Positions 44,960 to 56,383 of a stretch of DNA of 64,000 bases are shown piece by piece. Each line of letters begins with the position of its first letter. The first letter of the stretch is position 1. The position numbers and the translations under genes are program-made. The notes under the pieces are model-generated. The model was not told the DNA's origin, searched no databases, and saw nothing but the letters and a program-made list of their open reading frames with translations. Source of the DNA: Perognathus longimembris pacificus (lineage: Eukaryota; Chordata; Mammalia; Rodentia; Heteromyidae); the NCBI RefSeq assembly GCF_023159225.1, contig NC_063163.1, forward strand, positions 106,237,885-106,301,884, given 5' to 3'.

Positions 44960-45669
44960 CCTGGTCTTTTCTTACCCTCATTCATTACACAAAATCATCA
45001 CCTTTTGATTTATTTGCCACAGAACTGAGTTACTAGAGGACAATTACCTAAAAAAAATGATTAGTTCAAGATTAAGATTGAATAAATAAAAATAAAACTG
45101 ATGACTGAATGAATCAGTTCATAGAAAGAGAAGCTAAGATTAGGAGAAGCTGAAAACTCAGTGAAAAATCTCACAGAAAGTCAAACACTGATATATCTGC
45201 AACTATAAACCCCTGACTCTTGGTTCACAAATTTGTTTCCCCTTTACAGTAAGAAGCAGCTCAGCTTCCTCTACACTGAACCACCTCCGCAATAGCTCTC
45301 TACAAGACAGGTCCTACCTTGGGCAGGCCAGCCAGCTCTTTCTGGTGAGACACCAGGTACTTTAGTCCTCACAAAATTGGGCCCCAATGGGACCTCCTAA
45401 CAGATGCTGAGCCATAGTATGTGCCTTTCACCTTCAGTGGAATCTGCCCTTGATGACAACCCTGGCCATGTAGCAGCTTGATGACCTTGAGCAAGCCATT
45501 GATCTTCTGAATGAACATCTCAACTCTCCTTGATTCTTCTGAAGGAACTAAATAACAAAAGAAGCAATAGTATATCACTTTCTTCTTGTATGTAGGATCC
45601 CCAAATACCTAGTTATTCAGTCTTTGCATTACAGGAAGCTGATAAATACTAACTATAAAGCTATTCTTC
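44960..45669. other. Unique sequence, no gene seen
   Basis: No recognisable element. It provides the target site of the L1 at 45684. Confidence 0.5.
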
Positions 45670-46886
45670 AAGAATGGCATGAACACCAAGATCAACTCAA
45701 AATGGATCAAGGACCTCAACATCAGACCTGAATCCTTGAAACTACTGAAGGACAGAGTAGGAAAGACACTAGAACTTATAGGCACAGGAAGGAACTTCCT
45801 GAATAGAGTCCCAGGGGCACAACAAATAGGGGAAAGACTCGACAAATGGGACTACTACAAATTAAAAAGTTTCTGCACAGCTAAGGACATAGCCACCAAA
45901 ATAGAAAGACAGCCAACGATATGGGAAAGGATCTTTACCAGCACAGCAACAGACAAAGGCCTGATATCGGTCATCTACAGAGAACTAAAAAAACTAAGCC
46001 CCTCCAAGCCCAATAAACCTATTAGGAAATGGACAAAAGAGCTAAAGAGAGACTTCAGAAGAGAAGATATAAAAATGGCAAAGAAACATATGAGGAAATG
46101 CTCAACATCCCTGCTAGTAAAGGAAATGCAAATAAAAACAACCCTGAGATACCACCTCACCCCAGTTAGAATGGCCTATACTCTGAACTCAGGAAACAAC
46201 AAATGCTGGAGGGGCTGTGGGGAAAGAGGAACCCTTCTCCATTGTTGGTGGGAGTGCAAATTATTACAACCACTTTGGAGAACAGTATGGAGGTTTCTCA
46301 AAAAGCTCAATATAGACCTACCCTATGACCCAGCCATACCACTCCTAGGCATCTATCCTAAACAGCAAAATCCAAGATATCAAAAAGGCATTTGTACTTC
46401 CATGTTTATCGCGGCACAATTCACAATAGCTAAAATATGGAAACAACCCAGATGCCCCTCCACAGACGAATGGATCCAAAAAATATGGTACTTATACACA
46501 ATGGAATACTACATAGCGATTAGGAATGGTGAAATACTGTTATTCGCAGGGAAATGGTCAGAACTCGAACAAATAATGTTGAGTGAGACAAGCCTAGAAC
46601 ACAGAAAACAAAGGGGCATGATCTCCCTGATATATGACTGTTAACAAAGGGAGATGGAGAGACAGTAGAGACCAAGTCTGTGAATACTGTATATGTTCTT
46701 GATACATTGTATATTGCATATATGTCAACCTGACCTAGAGAAGGGATAGAAAAACAGGTCGTAAGATATCATAAGAAATGTACACACTGCCCTCCTATGT
46801 AACTGCACCCTCTTTGCACAACACCTTGTAAAAAAAATTTATGTCCAATTAATAAAAAAAAATTAAAAAAAAAAGAATGGCATGAA
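45670..46886 (+). mobile_element. Young 5'-truncated L1 with perfect 14-bp target duplication
   Basis: The body is 45684-46872, flanked by AAGAATGGCATGAA at 45670-45683 and 46873-46886 with no mismatch. It contains the C-terminal part of ORF2 without any stop or frameshift, a 3'-UTR of about 230 bases and an A-rich tail. Its 3'-UTR lacks the G-run tract found in the other L1 copies of this window and has a different sequence ('gggagatggagagacagtagagacc', 'caacctgacctagag'), so it belongs to another L1 lineage. Confidence 0.95.
45684..46644 (+). pseudogene. L1 ORF2 protein, C-terminal fragment
   Basis: Full-length ORF2 protein has endonuclease, reverse transcriptase and a cysteine-rich C-terminal region. 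This fragment keeps only the part after the reverse transcriptase. The frame is open for about 320 codons to the stop at 46642-46644. The first methionine of the open frame (45679) lies in the duplicated target site, so it is not a native start. Recognisable landmarks are D-K-W-D-Y-Y-K-L-K-S-F-C near residue 55, an H-L-T-P-V-R-M motif near residue 160 and a CCHC knuckle C176-X3-C180-X7-H188-X4-C193, all numbered from that methionine. There is no promoter and no catalytic domain, so it should be non-functional. The lack of mutations shows the insertion is recent. Confidence 0.93.
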
Positions 46887-47208
46887 GCTACTCATGTAAA
46901 CAATCTTCTCTTTTGAACAACTTCTCAGCACCCTGGATCACCTTACATTCTCTTCATTGGCTTCCCAGGCCTTGGTAGTGAAAAGAAAGAATTAGAACTC
47001 ACATTAAAAAAAATCTACTTAGAGCTGCCTTTTAGATGACATAATGACCTAAGCTACTGCAGCCCAATATGAACCAATCCTATTTCCATGGTTTCTGCAA
47101 TGTATAACACAGCCACTTAACAAAATGCCTTTAGATTTATAGCTTTTATAGAAAAAATAGTCAAAACTAATGCAAAAGTAGTGAGGAACTAAGGAAAATT
47201 ACAAAACC

Positions 47209-47465
47209 AGGTAGTGGTGGCTCATGCCTGCAAACCTAGGAACTCAGTTGACTGAGATCAGAGTTCAAGGCCAGCTCAGGCAGAAAAGTCCATGATTTTT
47301 TTTCCCAGTCATAATCAGCAAAATGCTAGAAATGGAGGTATGGGTTAAGTGGTACAGCACCACACTTGAGTGGAAAAGCCAAGTGAAAGCATAAGGCCCT
47401 GAGTTTAAGCTTCAGTACTTGTGCATGTGTGAGCACGTGCACACACACACGCACGTGTGTGCACA
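47209..47465 (+). mobile_element. 7SL-Geo SINE with CA tail
   Basis: 'aggtagtggtggctcatgcctgcaaacc', 'ttcaaggccagctcaggcag', a diverged linker, then Geo ('gtatgggttaagtggtacagc', 'ggccctgagtttaagc'). It ends in mixed CA/TG repeats at 47425-47472. Confidence 0.78.
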
Positions 47466-47472
47466 CACACAC

Positions 47473-48065
47473 AGAAGCTTATGGAACTGTGTCCCAAAGA
47501 TTAACAGCACTTTCCTAAAAGGACCAATGGGGTGACCAGAGTTTTAATTCTTCTCTACAGGACAGAGTACCCCCATCAACAGAAATTCAGCCAAGTGATC
47601 TAAACATCCATAAATGTGTAAAATCAATTTCAGGGGATTCTTAATAAGTTTAGTCACCCCAAGTTTTATATGTCCTGTATTATAAACTAAAAGTTTCTAA
47701 CTTGTCCAAGTGTCCTTGAAGGATGAAGAATGTGGAGTTATTGCAAAAGGTTTCAAATTTTAATGTGCATTAGGTGTCATCTCTCTCCTGGAAAGGAAAA
47801 AAAAGGCAGTGATTTGTATACATAGCCCCACTTTATTTTCAAGTGCATTATATAGTGTTAAAAATAAAATGTATTCTATATAAAAATCATTACTGAATTT
47901 ATAATAGCTGTTTGCCATTATGCATTTCCCCACAAAATAAGAATTAAAGGGACTAATAATAACAAAGTTTTATTGTGGAGGAATTGGCAAGGGGCGTGTT
48001 TTGCAAAAGGGATGTCATAAAATAAAATAAAATAAACAATACCAGTCCTTCCAAGAGTTTAGGGG
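47473..48065. other. Unique AT-rich sequence, no gene seen
   Basis: Short (AAAAT)n at 48017-48034. Nothing else recognised. Confidence 0.5.
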
Positions 48066-48413
48066 TCACTTTCCTAAGTCAGAACCCGGAATCAGCGAGT
48101 GACTTCCCAGTGTAAGTCTTGGGGATTGTGCATGTACACCGTGACCTTGAGAAAGATGCTCCAGCTCCTGAAGATGAAACTGTTCAGGTCTCTCTGCCAG
48201 CCTAATCCACCGCACAGCCCTGGCAGGAGATGCAAGGAGAGCTAATCTGTCCTCCTTTCCATCTGGGGGGCTCAAAGAGGGAGTGTGGTAGCAGCTGCCA
48301 GCTGAGAGCCAACAGGAGGGGAACAGAAAGGGCAAACACAGCACCACCAAGACAGACATGAGCATCTCTCCTCTGTTCCTCCTCGGTCCCTTTCCATCAG
48401 CCCTAGATGACAA
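48066..48413 (-). other. Open frame with hydrophobic N-terminus, unproven
   Basis: A minus-strand frame of about 115 codons ends at 48066. An internal ATG (near 48363) would give roughly 99 residues starting with a hydrophobic, signal-peptide-like segment (M-L-M-S-V-L-V-V-L-C-L-P-F-L-F-P). The region is repeat-poor and about 52% GC. I recognise no family, no splice support is obvious and a frame of this size can arise by chance. Confidence 0.15.
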
Positions 48414-49952
48414 GGCACCAGCAGAAACTACGTCTGGAAAGCCCAGGGCCAGGAAAACACAGCGGTGCTGAGCAAGGTGACTAACCTCATCAAGCCATCA
48501 CAAATTAAATACTGTCTGTGCAAGAGAGTTCATCCCAGCTTGCTCTGGGAACAGGAAGTCTGGATTTTTCTGTGCTCTGGACAGAAAAGAGGCTGCATGC
48601 TAGCCCATCAACAGAGGTGAGAAAGAGATGCACGAACCACAGCGCAGCCGGTTTTTGTGTTAGGTGGAGAAGTAATTGTCAACAGAACACACTGGCCACT
48701 GGGGCAGGTCACTGGTAAACTGACCGAAGGCTCCTTTCTTCCCCCCTCCTCCCCCCAGAGTGGCAACTGGCCAAGTCGAGTCACTGGCCAGCCACTAAGT
48801 GCCACTATGCTTTTGTGCTACTAATACATGCTCTGTTCCATAGGGGGCAGGAGACTTCATTAAGTGTGGTTTGTGAAGTATTCTGAGGTTTCCTAGTAAA
48901 GGCTGAGCTCTGAGTGCAAACTATTATTATTAATTAATTATTGTCAACAGAATTAGTTACTTTCTGTTTTCAGGTCTGGGAGGTCTTGTTTACTATTCAA
49001 AACAATGTTTTCTCTCTATTATTTTCCATCCCCTCCTCCCACCCACAGCCATGACTTATGAACTCTGTCAGTCTTTCTCCTCTCCCTGTGCCTATTCCAC
49101 TTCTGAGGTTCCTACCTGGAGAGCAAAGTATTTAACCTCCTTTTTCCACCCAAGACAGAAATAAGTTTTTGTGCAGAGAAGAGAAATCCTTGTTAATGTG
49201 AAGGTAAGCTGGCTGGAAAGCTGGAGAAGTGTCTGAAACAAACAGCATTTGTAGCCTTGCTAGAAATAGGAAACACAAAGGAGGAAAAATAGGCAATTAA
49301 TCCTCAGCAGAATATAGAGCTGAAATATGGAAGCTGTTCTGCTAGGATGGTTTCTGCTGATGCACGATCATGACCTCTAAAGAGCAATGATGCAGGCAAT
49401 CAGGAGGCATCGGAATTCTCAGAGCTAGGGAGCCCATCCACAGGATTGTGGAGCCTCTTTCTCACCACCTCCCCATGTTAAAAAAAAAAAAAAGAAAGAA
49501 AGAAAAAGGCAAAGCCAGCTCCACTTTAACTTCTGTCTTCAATTAGTTAGGACAATTGTATAGAATTTCTGGGATGAAGTGCACCTCAGAGCTTAAAAAG
49601 AGGGAGACAGCAGGCATTAGGGGAAACAAAGCTACCCCATGGAACAATGTGTGTCTTCCCATCTTGGCTGCCACCTGGCACTTGCCAAGCTGGCATGTGA
49701 ATCAAGGGCATTGTGGATGCAAGACAAGAGAATCCCCAGTGAACTGTAGCTTTTTATGAATAAATTGTACTTGCCAAAATTGGCTGGTTGTTTGTGGACA
49801 TTGATTTATTTTCTCTGATTCTTTCTGATTGTTAGATTTTGGATGGTGCTCAGTGATGTGAAAAAGCCATCTAGTAGTGCTGATAAAGCCAGAGATAACA
49901 GCAGAGGTCAAAAAAGTGGGAAGGAAACAGAGAAGTGACATCCAATAGTAAA
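48414..49952. other. Unique sequence, no gene seen
   Basis: No named repeat apart from an A13 run at 49481. 49330-49450 looks like conserved non-coding sequence but without proof. Confidence 0.4.
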
Positions 49953-49980
49953 ATTATATATGCATATATATATATATATG
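49953..49980 (+). repeat. (AT)n simple repeat
   Basis: 'tatatatgcatatatatatatatatg'-like run. Confidence 0.85.
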
Positions 49981-51167
49981 CACATACCCATATATGCTAT
50001 GCCCATTTCCATACCATTTACCTTGTTCCATAATTGTGGAATTTGTTAAATCACTGATTTGTTCTTATTCTTCCTTCTGGAGTTAATGACAAATTACAGA
50101 TCAACAGAGATTTTGCTGTTACTCCTCTTGTCCTCTTGACTCAGTTCATGTGTATATTCTCATGCACAAATATGTGCCTGTGTGAAGAGGAGAGAGAGAG
50201 AGAGGAAGAGAGATAAAGCTTTCTCCCCAGCAATGGCCAATATCACTGGAGAAAGGGATGTGTTCTTGCACTGCTTTGAGCGTGCACACTTAATGCCTTC
50301 AAGGTCATATGGTGGGGAGCATTCAGGGCCTTCAAGGTAAGCCAGAAATTCTGATTTTTCTCACTCTCAGCACTCCTGTCCACCAGAGTCCTAAGGCCAA
50401 GCTTGCATCTGGCAGACAGGCTAAAAAAAGAGCACTGAACTCAGTTTTACTTCCAGGTGGAATAGTCAAGGCACGGAGGAGGAGATCTGGGGAGGAGAAG
50501 CAGTGAGAAGGTGGTGAGATTCTGCCCATCAGCTCAGATGTTTCCACCTTTGGAGCACAACTCTTGGAACATTACACCTAAAATAGGTCAACAGGGATTT
50601 GGGATAAAGTGGGATAAGCTTTAGTTAATTATCCCAATGAGCAGAATGTCTGCTTTTAAATCCTGACTTGGATTTAATCACAGAAGCTGAGGATATCTTC
50701 CAGCATCCAAATCCATTTGAAAATTGACCGGAGGTTCACTCTATCCAAAGTGATAGCTTGTTCAATAACTAAGTATCAAATGTAACAATTGCACAAAGAC
50801 AGGAACCGACAAGGGCTTAGCCCTGTGCTGGGCCCTGGTGTCATTTTAGGTAACAACTCAGCAGACAAAACTGAAAGAGCAAGTGCTGGCTCTAATCATT
50901 TTTCCACATCCTCCCTATTAGACTGGGACTCCTTGGCAGAATAAACCTCAAATTCGATACAACAGAGACACAAGAAGAGGCAAGAAACATCTACAATCAA
51001 TTGGTGGGGCGACATTAATAATAGAAAAGCTGAGAATGGGAAAGAAGGATGTTTTAAAACCTCACTTCCAGACATACTTTGTATTTGAGTTATCCTTGAT
51101 CTTCAATAATCTTGCACAAATAAAGTATGGAATAGTCCACTTCCTCCCGTACATTACTACTAAAAAG
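49981..51167. other. Unique sequence, no gene seen
   Basis: A short (GA)n run lies at 50188-50213. The two opposed 65-71 codon frames at 50309-50547 have no motif. Confidence 0.45.
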
Positions 51168-51406
51168 ACTAACTTTTAGCCAGGTGCCAGTGGCTCATGC
51201 CTGTAATTCTTGATACTCAGTAGGCTGAGATCTCCAGATCATAGCTCAAAGCCAGTCTAGCCAAGAAAGTAAAAATGAAACTCTTATCTCCAATTAAACA
51301 CCAAGAAGCCAGAAGTAAAGTTGCTAGCTCAAGTGGTAGAGTGCTAGCCTTTTATACAAAAGGAATAGTACCCAGACCCTGGGTTCAAGTCCCAGGACTG
51401 GCACGT

Positions 51407-51437
<31 letters not shown>

Positions 51438-51448
51438 TACTAACTTTT
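51168..51448 (+). mobile_element. 7SL-Geo SINE with CA tail, 10-bp target duplication
   Basis: The body is 51178-51438 between ACTAACTTTT repeats at 51168-51177 and 51439-51448. Left half ('agccaggtgccagtggctcatgcctgtaattc', 'aggctgagatct', 'ctcaaagccagtc'), linker 'cttatctccaattaaacacc', Geo ('gctagctcaagtggtagagtgctagcc', 'ggttcaagtcccaggactggcac'). The tail is (CG/CA)n up to the duplication. The CA repeat lies inside the duplicated target, so it is part of the inserted element. Confidence 0.93.
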
Positions 51449-51739
51449 GCTTTAGGTCAATAGCAAATTGATTAATTCATGAACAATCTAGAGGAAAGTA
51501 TTTGTATTAACTTCTACCATCACAATGAAGTAGAGCAATCTAAAGGAGAACGTCCCACAAACTTTCCCCAACTATTGTTTATCCAAGTGATGCTCAAATT
51601 TCTCACCCAATCCACTCATAAAGGCATTGACCAAAGTTTCTCTAGTGCTGAAACCTCATCCTCAAGTCCCATATTAATTGATTTGATACTATATTTGAAA
51701 CATGGTGGGTGTTTTTTGTCATTTATCTACTTCCTATAC

Positions 51740-51880
51740 GCCATTTTATATATTGCAAGGGCAAGAACCATATCCATTTGGGTATGTTTGTTCAAAAATC
51801 TCAAAAGTTGTAACATATTGCCTCAAAGAGTGGTAGGCACATAGCAGTTGCTTAATAAATGGATTGGTCAACAAACAATA
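51740..51880 (+). mobile_element. L2 LINE 3'-end fragment
   Basis: 'gcaagggcaagaaccatatcc' then 'ggtaggcacatagcagttgcttaataaatgg' (51831-51861) is the classic L2 3' terminus. Confidence 0.75.
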
Positions 51881-52019
51881 TTGCTGTGCTCCATATGCAC
51901 AAGGTATTGTTTGAAGTGTTTGCAAAGATGCAGGAGTCCTTACCCTCAGGAAACAGCTACAGATAAGGAACAAATGTAAGCAAAAGGTATCCAAATAAGT
52001 ATAATAGGAGGAAGAATTG

Positions 52020-52170
52020 ATTGGGCACTGCTTTTGTGGTTCAAATAACATTGGTGAGAGATTGTTGAGGATGAAAGGATTCGGCTGATGTCATGGGTAG
52101 AGAACTTTGAAGAGAAGGTGGCATATGAGCTCGGTTTTTAAATCTAGAGCTTTACAGTAGAGAAGAATTT
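52020..52170 (-). mobile_element. Possible L2 fragment, antisense
   Basis: 'gaagagaaggtggcatatgagctcggtttttaaatctagagc' (52111-52152) resembles the antisense L2 block 'aggaggtgacatttgagctgagt'. Confidence 0.45.
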
Positions 52171-52475
52171 GTCTTGATGGTAACTAAAGAATGAAGGGGA
52201 AACAATGGCTACGGCAAACTTTCTAGTGATGGTTGTGTCAAACAACCTAGTGTTGGCTAGGATTCCTAGACAGATCTGGTGAGACTTCAATCCAACATTT
52301 CCCTATAGCATCAGGTGACTGGCCCAATGCTAGGATTAAGGAACTGTTCACCACCCATGAATCAGAGAAACAAGGTAACTTTAGGGCAGAGTAGACAAAG
52401 TATTCACAGAGTCTCAACTCACAAGTATCATGCTGATGGAGATCCTGCACTTCCCAAATGTTATTCCTACCACAG

Positions 52476-52574
52476 TCTCATCCCGCCTCCTCCACCATGG
52501 GCCCTGGGAGAGGGCTTGAGTCACAGACACAGAGCTTCCTGCCAGACTTTCAAACTAAGAATGACACTTCTAAG
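52476..52574 (+). other. Candidate exon with strong Kozak ATG, unproven
   Basis: Acceptor 'ttattcctaccacag' ends at 52475 and a donor AAG|GTGAGA starts at 52575. Inside, CCACCATGG at 52492-52500 is an ideal translation start context and the frame from it stays open to the donor (M-G-P-G-R-G-L-E-S-Q...). I recognise no protein. It could be a first coding exon, but chance is the simplest explanation without transcript data. Confidence 0.15.
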
Positions 52575-54194
52575 GTGAGAACGGATATGAGAAATTTCTG
52601 CCTAAAGAGTGTTTCCCTCTCTGCCCCCCTCGCCCAGGCTGTCATGAGCACCCAAATACAAAAGTTGATAATGGAAGTGCCATCACCACTGCAGTGCCAC
52701 AGGAGTGTGTCACCGTCCCCGTGTACACGCACCATGAAAAGAAGCATTCAAATGATGCTTTGAAGGACATGCAAGATATAGAGTCAACTTTTTCTAGACC
52801 ATCACCTTTCTTAATCTGTTCCATTTCCAGATGAAAAAGACCCCCGAGTTTCATGAGCAAAATCTTAGTGGTAGTAATAGGCAATTTGGTAAGTGCAGAA
52901 AAGTCGATTATGATGGCTGCTGGTCCCTGGCTGGAAGCAACTGTCACAGGAAGGTATGATAACCTCCGGGCTCTTGGGAGATTTCACCAGGGTTCAATTC
53001 CCACCTGACTGGTCCCTAAGCCACCAAGCACAGCCCATGTATTGTCCCACAGCATATATCCCATGAGTTTAGAATCACTAGCACAGGACTGGGCTTTCCC
53101 AACAGCTCACCCAAGAGAAAATACCTCTCTTTGCAAAGAAGCTGGATCCGATAGTCACACAAAAGGAGGCTGTTTCTCCATCAGTCACATATACATTATT
53201 GATCTGCTACCACATAGCAAGGGGCTTCATCAAATTAGTGAAAATGTCTCAAGGCTGTTCTTCTGATATAACAAATAGTTGCAAGAAAAAAATACTATTC
53301 TTTTTTTTTTAGTTCCTTTGTGTAAGTAGGGAAAATTTAACTATTTCTTGCATGACTTTCTTCCCACTAGTAGTTGTAATTTTCTTTAGGTAATTTACCA
53401 ATATAAAGAGCAAGAATTCCATTCCCCATTTAGTTCCAGATAACATTTATCATAGTATATGTTTGATGCTCCAGGGAAAAGAATTCATTCACTTGGTAAC
53501 GATTACATGGTGAACAATCTCTTAACATTATGGTATATCATATAATTTACACCATATCAGCTCTGAGAAATCCTGCAGAAAAGAAAACCTGGACATTGCC
53601 CAACATTTTTCTCTATATTCCTTGCCAAACAGTAATTGTTTGAAATTATTTTCTAAACAATTATTGAATAATTTGAATTATTAATTGAACTTAATTTGAA
53701 TCACTTTCCAAACATTACAACTATTTATAGGAATACATGTGGAAATGCCTCTGTAAAGTTAGCATGCTCACTACAGAAATCATAGCTCAAGGTTAGGAGC
53801 TAATATTGCCAGGAAAGCTCCCAGTAACAGGAGCATCTGTACATTCTTTCCCTGGCTTTTTATTTCCATGCAGAAGATCCAGAAAAATGCATCCAAACCC
53901 TCTCCTTTCCAATCACTAGATCTACAATCCTTTATGCCTCTAGGGAGAATGTGGTACAGCAATGATTGAGGAGACATTAAGTTGGTCTGATTGTGGGGGT
54001 AGTTTTAACAAGTGCTCTTGGCAATAAGTCTAAAAAGCTACAATTGCCCAAAGAGCTTCCTCTCCAAATAGATGAAAATTTTAAATTTCATCTCTTACCT
54101 CTGTACCTTTCAAATGGTCCCAAACTTCAGAGAGTAAAAAAGGATAGCTATTGAATCCTTAAATTTAACTGACAGCAAAATTTCTTTTTTTCTT
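52575..54194. other. Unique sequence, no gene seen
   Basis: No recognisable repeat. Conflicting frames on both strands at 52550-52950 have no motif support. Confidence 0.45.
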
Positions 54195-54195
54195 C

Positions 54196-54699
54196 CTAAA
54201 TCCAATAACATTGACACTTCAACATGAAGCTTTCGTCACAGGGGTACCATTCATTATGGTTCTTTTCCATAACCACAAAATGACATAGGATCAATATGGC
54301 CAGCAGGATATGTGGAACTATCTCTAAAGGCAATTTAGATGACAAGAAATCGTAGTTCAATGGTCTGTCAAAGCTCAAAGTAAATTCTATCTTTAAGTCC
54401 ATTGTACACCTGTAAGATGGAGAACAAGTTTCCACAGATGTTCTTGCTCTGACATGAAGAAGATCATCATATTTGTTCTTAGAAGCCAGTCTGGAGGAAG
54501 AGGGTAAAACAAAGCCACTGTAAGATCCTGGGTGTATGAGAGGCAATGATGTAAGAAATGGTAGAGACAAGGTAGGGAGAAAGATGATAGAGACAAAGCA
54601 GGGAGGTAAGTGTGCCCAACAGAGATAGCTGGACACAGGCAAGCCACAGGACAATGACTTTTTCAGATCATAGGATGACTTGTGAAAAAGAGAGTCCAT
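54196..54699 (-). other. Longest non-repeat open frame, unproven terminal exon
   Basis: 167 codons are open on the minus strand. Within it an acceptor-like 'ctccatcttacag' (antisense, AG at plus positions 54410-54411) precedes a stretch of about 70 codons ending at a stop at 54196. That stretch contains a likely membrane helix (I-V-P-H-I-L-L-A-I-L-I-L-C-H-F-V-V-M). I recognise no family. With this base composition one or two frames of this length are expected by chance in 64 kb. Confidence 0.15.
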
Positions 54700-54794
54700 C
54701 CCTTCTTTGTTCTCTAATTATAAGAATATAAGAATTATAAGAATACAGATGGTATTTGGCTTAGTTGGGATGAGATGACCACCTGAAAAGATCT

Positions 54795-55180
54795 TTCACA
54801 ATATGAAAAATTCCATAAATGAAAAATTCACCTCCTATGGCCAATTCATGAAACATCATAACTACTTCGTGTAGCCTACCTTAGTCACAGCCTATATAAT
54901 TGAGTAATGACAGTATTGTGACATTTTTTGTGACAGTGTTGACTATCACATGTAATTCATTAAGTAAGTGTACAGAAATTCTGGAAACACAGTGTGCTAT
55001 CAAGAGCCAGTGGTTTACTCTTGTGATTGCATGGCTGAGAGGTACCCAGAATCTCAAAAGATCATCTCACATATTAATAGCTTGGGAAAGATCAATAGTC
55101 ACAATACAAAACATAATGAATGAGTGTTGCTTTCAAATCATCATAAAGTTCAAGACCATAATTTAGGGCCCACCTGAAAT
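54795..55180 (+). mobile_element. Tigger-like (Tc1/mariner) DNA transposon fragment
   Basis: The order 'cataactacttcgtgtagcctacctta', 'acagtgttgactatcacatgtaattcattaagtaagtgtacagaaattc' (54935-54983) and 'ctttcaaatcatcataaagttcaagacc' fits a diverged non-autonomous Tigger-type element. No transposase frame is present. Confidence 0.5.
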
Positions 55181-55281
55181 ATCGAAGCCAAGGTCTCCTG
55201 TTTTAATGAGTATGAATGAAGAACAAACAAATGTAGAAAAAAATAAACTCTGCTACAAGTATAAGCACTAAGACCTTGATG

Positions 55282-55563
55282 AAAAGCTCAAGAAAGCCCA
55301 GCACTGGTGACTCATGCCTATAACCCTAGCTACTTAAGAGGCTGACGTCTGAGGATTAAAGTTTGAAGCCAGCCCAGTCAGGAGAGTCCATGAGATTCTT
55401 ATCTCCAATTAGCCAACAGAAAACCAGAAGTGGCACTATGGTTCAAAGTAGTAGAGTGCTAGGTCTGAGCAAAAAAGCTCAAGGACAGCACCCAGTACCT
55501 AGGGCCTGAGTTCAAGCCCCAGGACCTACAAAAAAAAAAAAAAAAAAAAAAAAGCTTGAGAAA
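55282..55563 (+). mobile_element. 7SL-Geo SINE with long poly-A, target duplication
   Basis: The body is 55296-55549. The flanks are AAAAGCTCAAGAAA (55282-55295) and AAAGCTTGAGAAAA (55550-55563), the same site with two changes. Left half ('cactggtgactcatgcctataaccctagctac', 'gtttgaagccagcccag'), linker 'cttatctccaattagcc', Geo ('actatggttcaaagtagtagagtgc', 'ggcctgagttcaagccccagg'), then about 24 A. Confidence 0.92.
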
Positions 55564-55569
55564 ACAGAT

Positions 55570-55735
55570 AAGAGTGTGAGCTATGTGGACCCAAAACCCT
55601 GGCTCCAAATTCTAGCTCCACTTTCTATTATATCAGGCAAGAAATTTTTCTCTAAACCTTGGTTTCTTCATCTTCAATTAATGGAACACATCTTGTATGA
55701 TTGTTCTGTGAAACTAAGAAAGAATACAACCCATT
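55570..55735 (+). mobile_element. MIR SINE
   Basis: 'cctggctccaaattctagctccactttctatta' (55600-55632) then 'taaaccttggtttcttcatcttcaatt' gives the MIR 5' and core order. Confidence 0.65.
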
Positions 55736-56383
55736 TCAAAGACAGGGTGTGGTCTAACAATATGTTCAGTAATTGTTCAAGGCTTATATTATTACTAATA
55801 GTATTTGCATGATTATCAGCTACTGCAACAGCATTTCTTAACTAGAAGCTTAAATTGCAGAGTTTATGGGTTGAGGTTTAGCAGGATCATCTTCATATTC
55901 AAAGGGATGACTAGAGTGATTATTCCAATCCATATAGGAAGAGACCAGTGCCCAAGGAGCTTAAGCAATATATCCAAGGTCAGTGTTAATTGGCAAAGGA
56001 AATAGGGTAAACCACATCTCTGTGACTGGATGACCCCAACTATTCCTTCTGTTCTCCTTACCTCCAGTCAGTGAAAATCATTTTCACCATGAAGTGCAAC
56101 ACCCCGGAACCCGGGGAGACTGTTTGCATCATAGAACACTTTCTCACTGGACCAGTTTTGTAAGTGAAACAAGCTTATTTTCCTGTATATAGACTCAAAA
56201 ATTCATGAATCTGCTTTGATGTTAAAATTCTTTTTGTACTTGAATTTTGCCTAGTCACCTCATTTCTTACTAACATCTGGTGAGACCAGATGAGTGCTTA
56301 ACATGTTTTGTTCTGCTTTTCTGAGACATTCTTTACTCCCACCAACAATTTGGGTTGTTTTATTAGGCAAAATTTTGCAGCAT

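Noticed and set aside
44690..45036. Lys/Arg/Glu-rich and Ser/Phe-rich frames
   Set aside because: Products of the CTTC/CTTT repeat plus an ID element.
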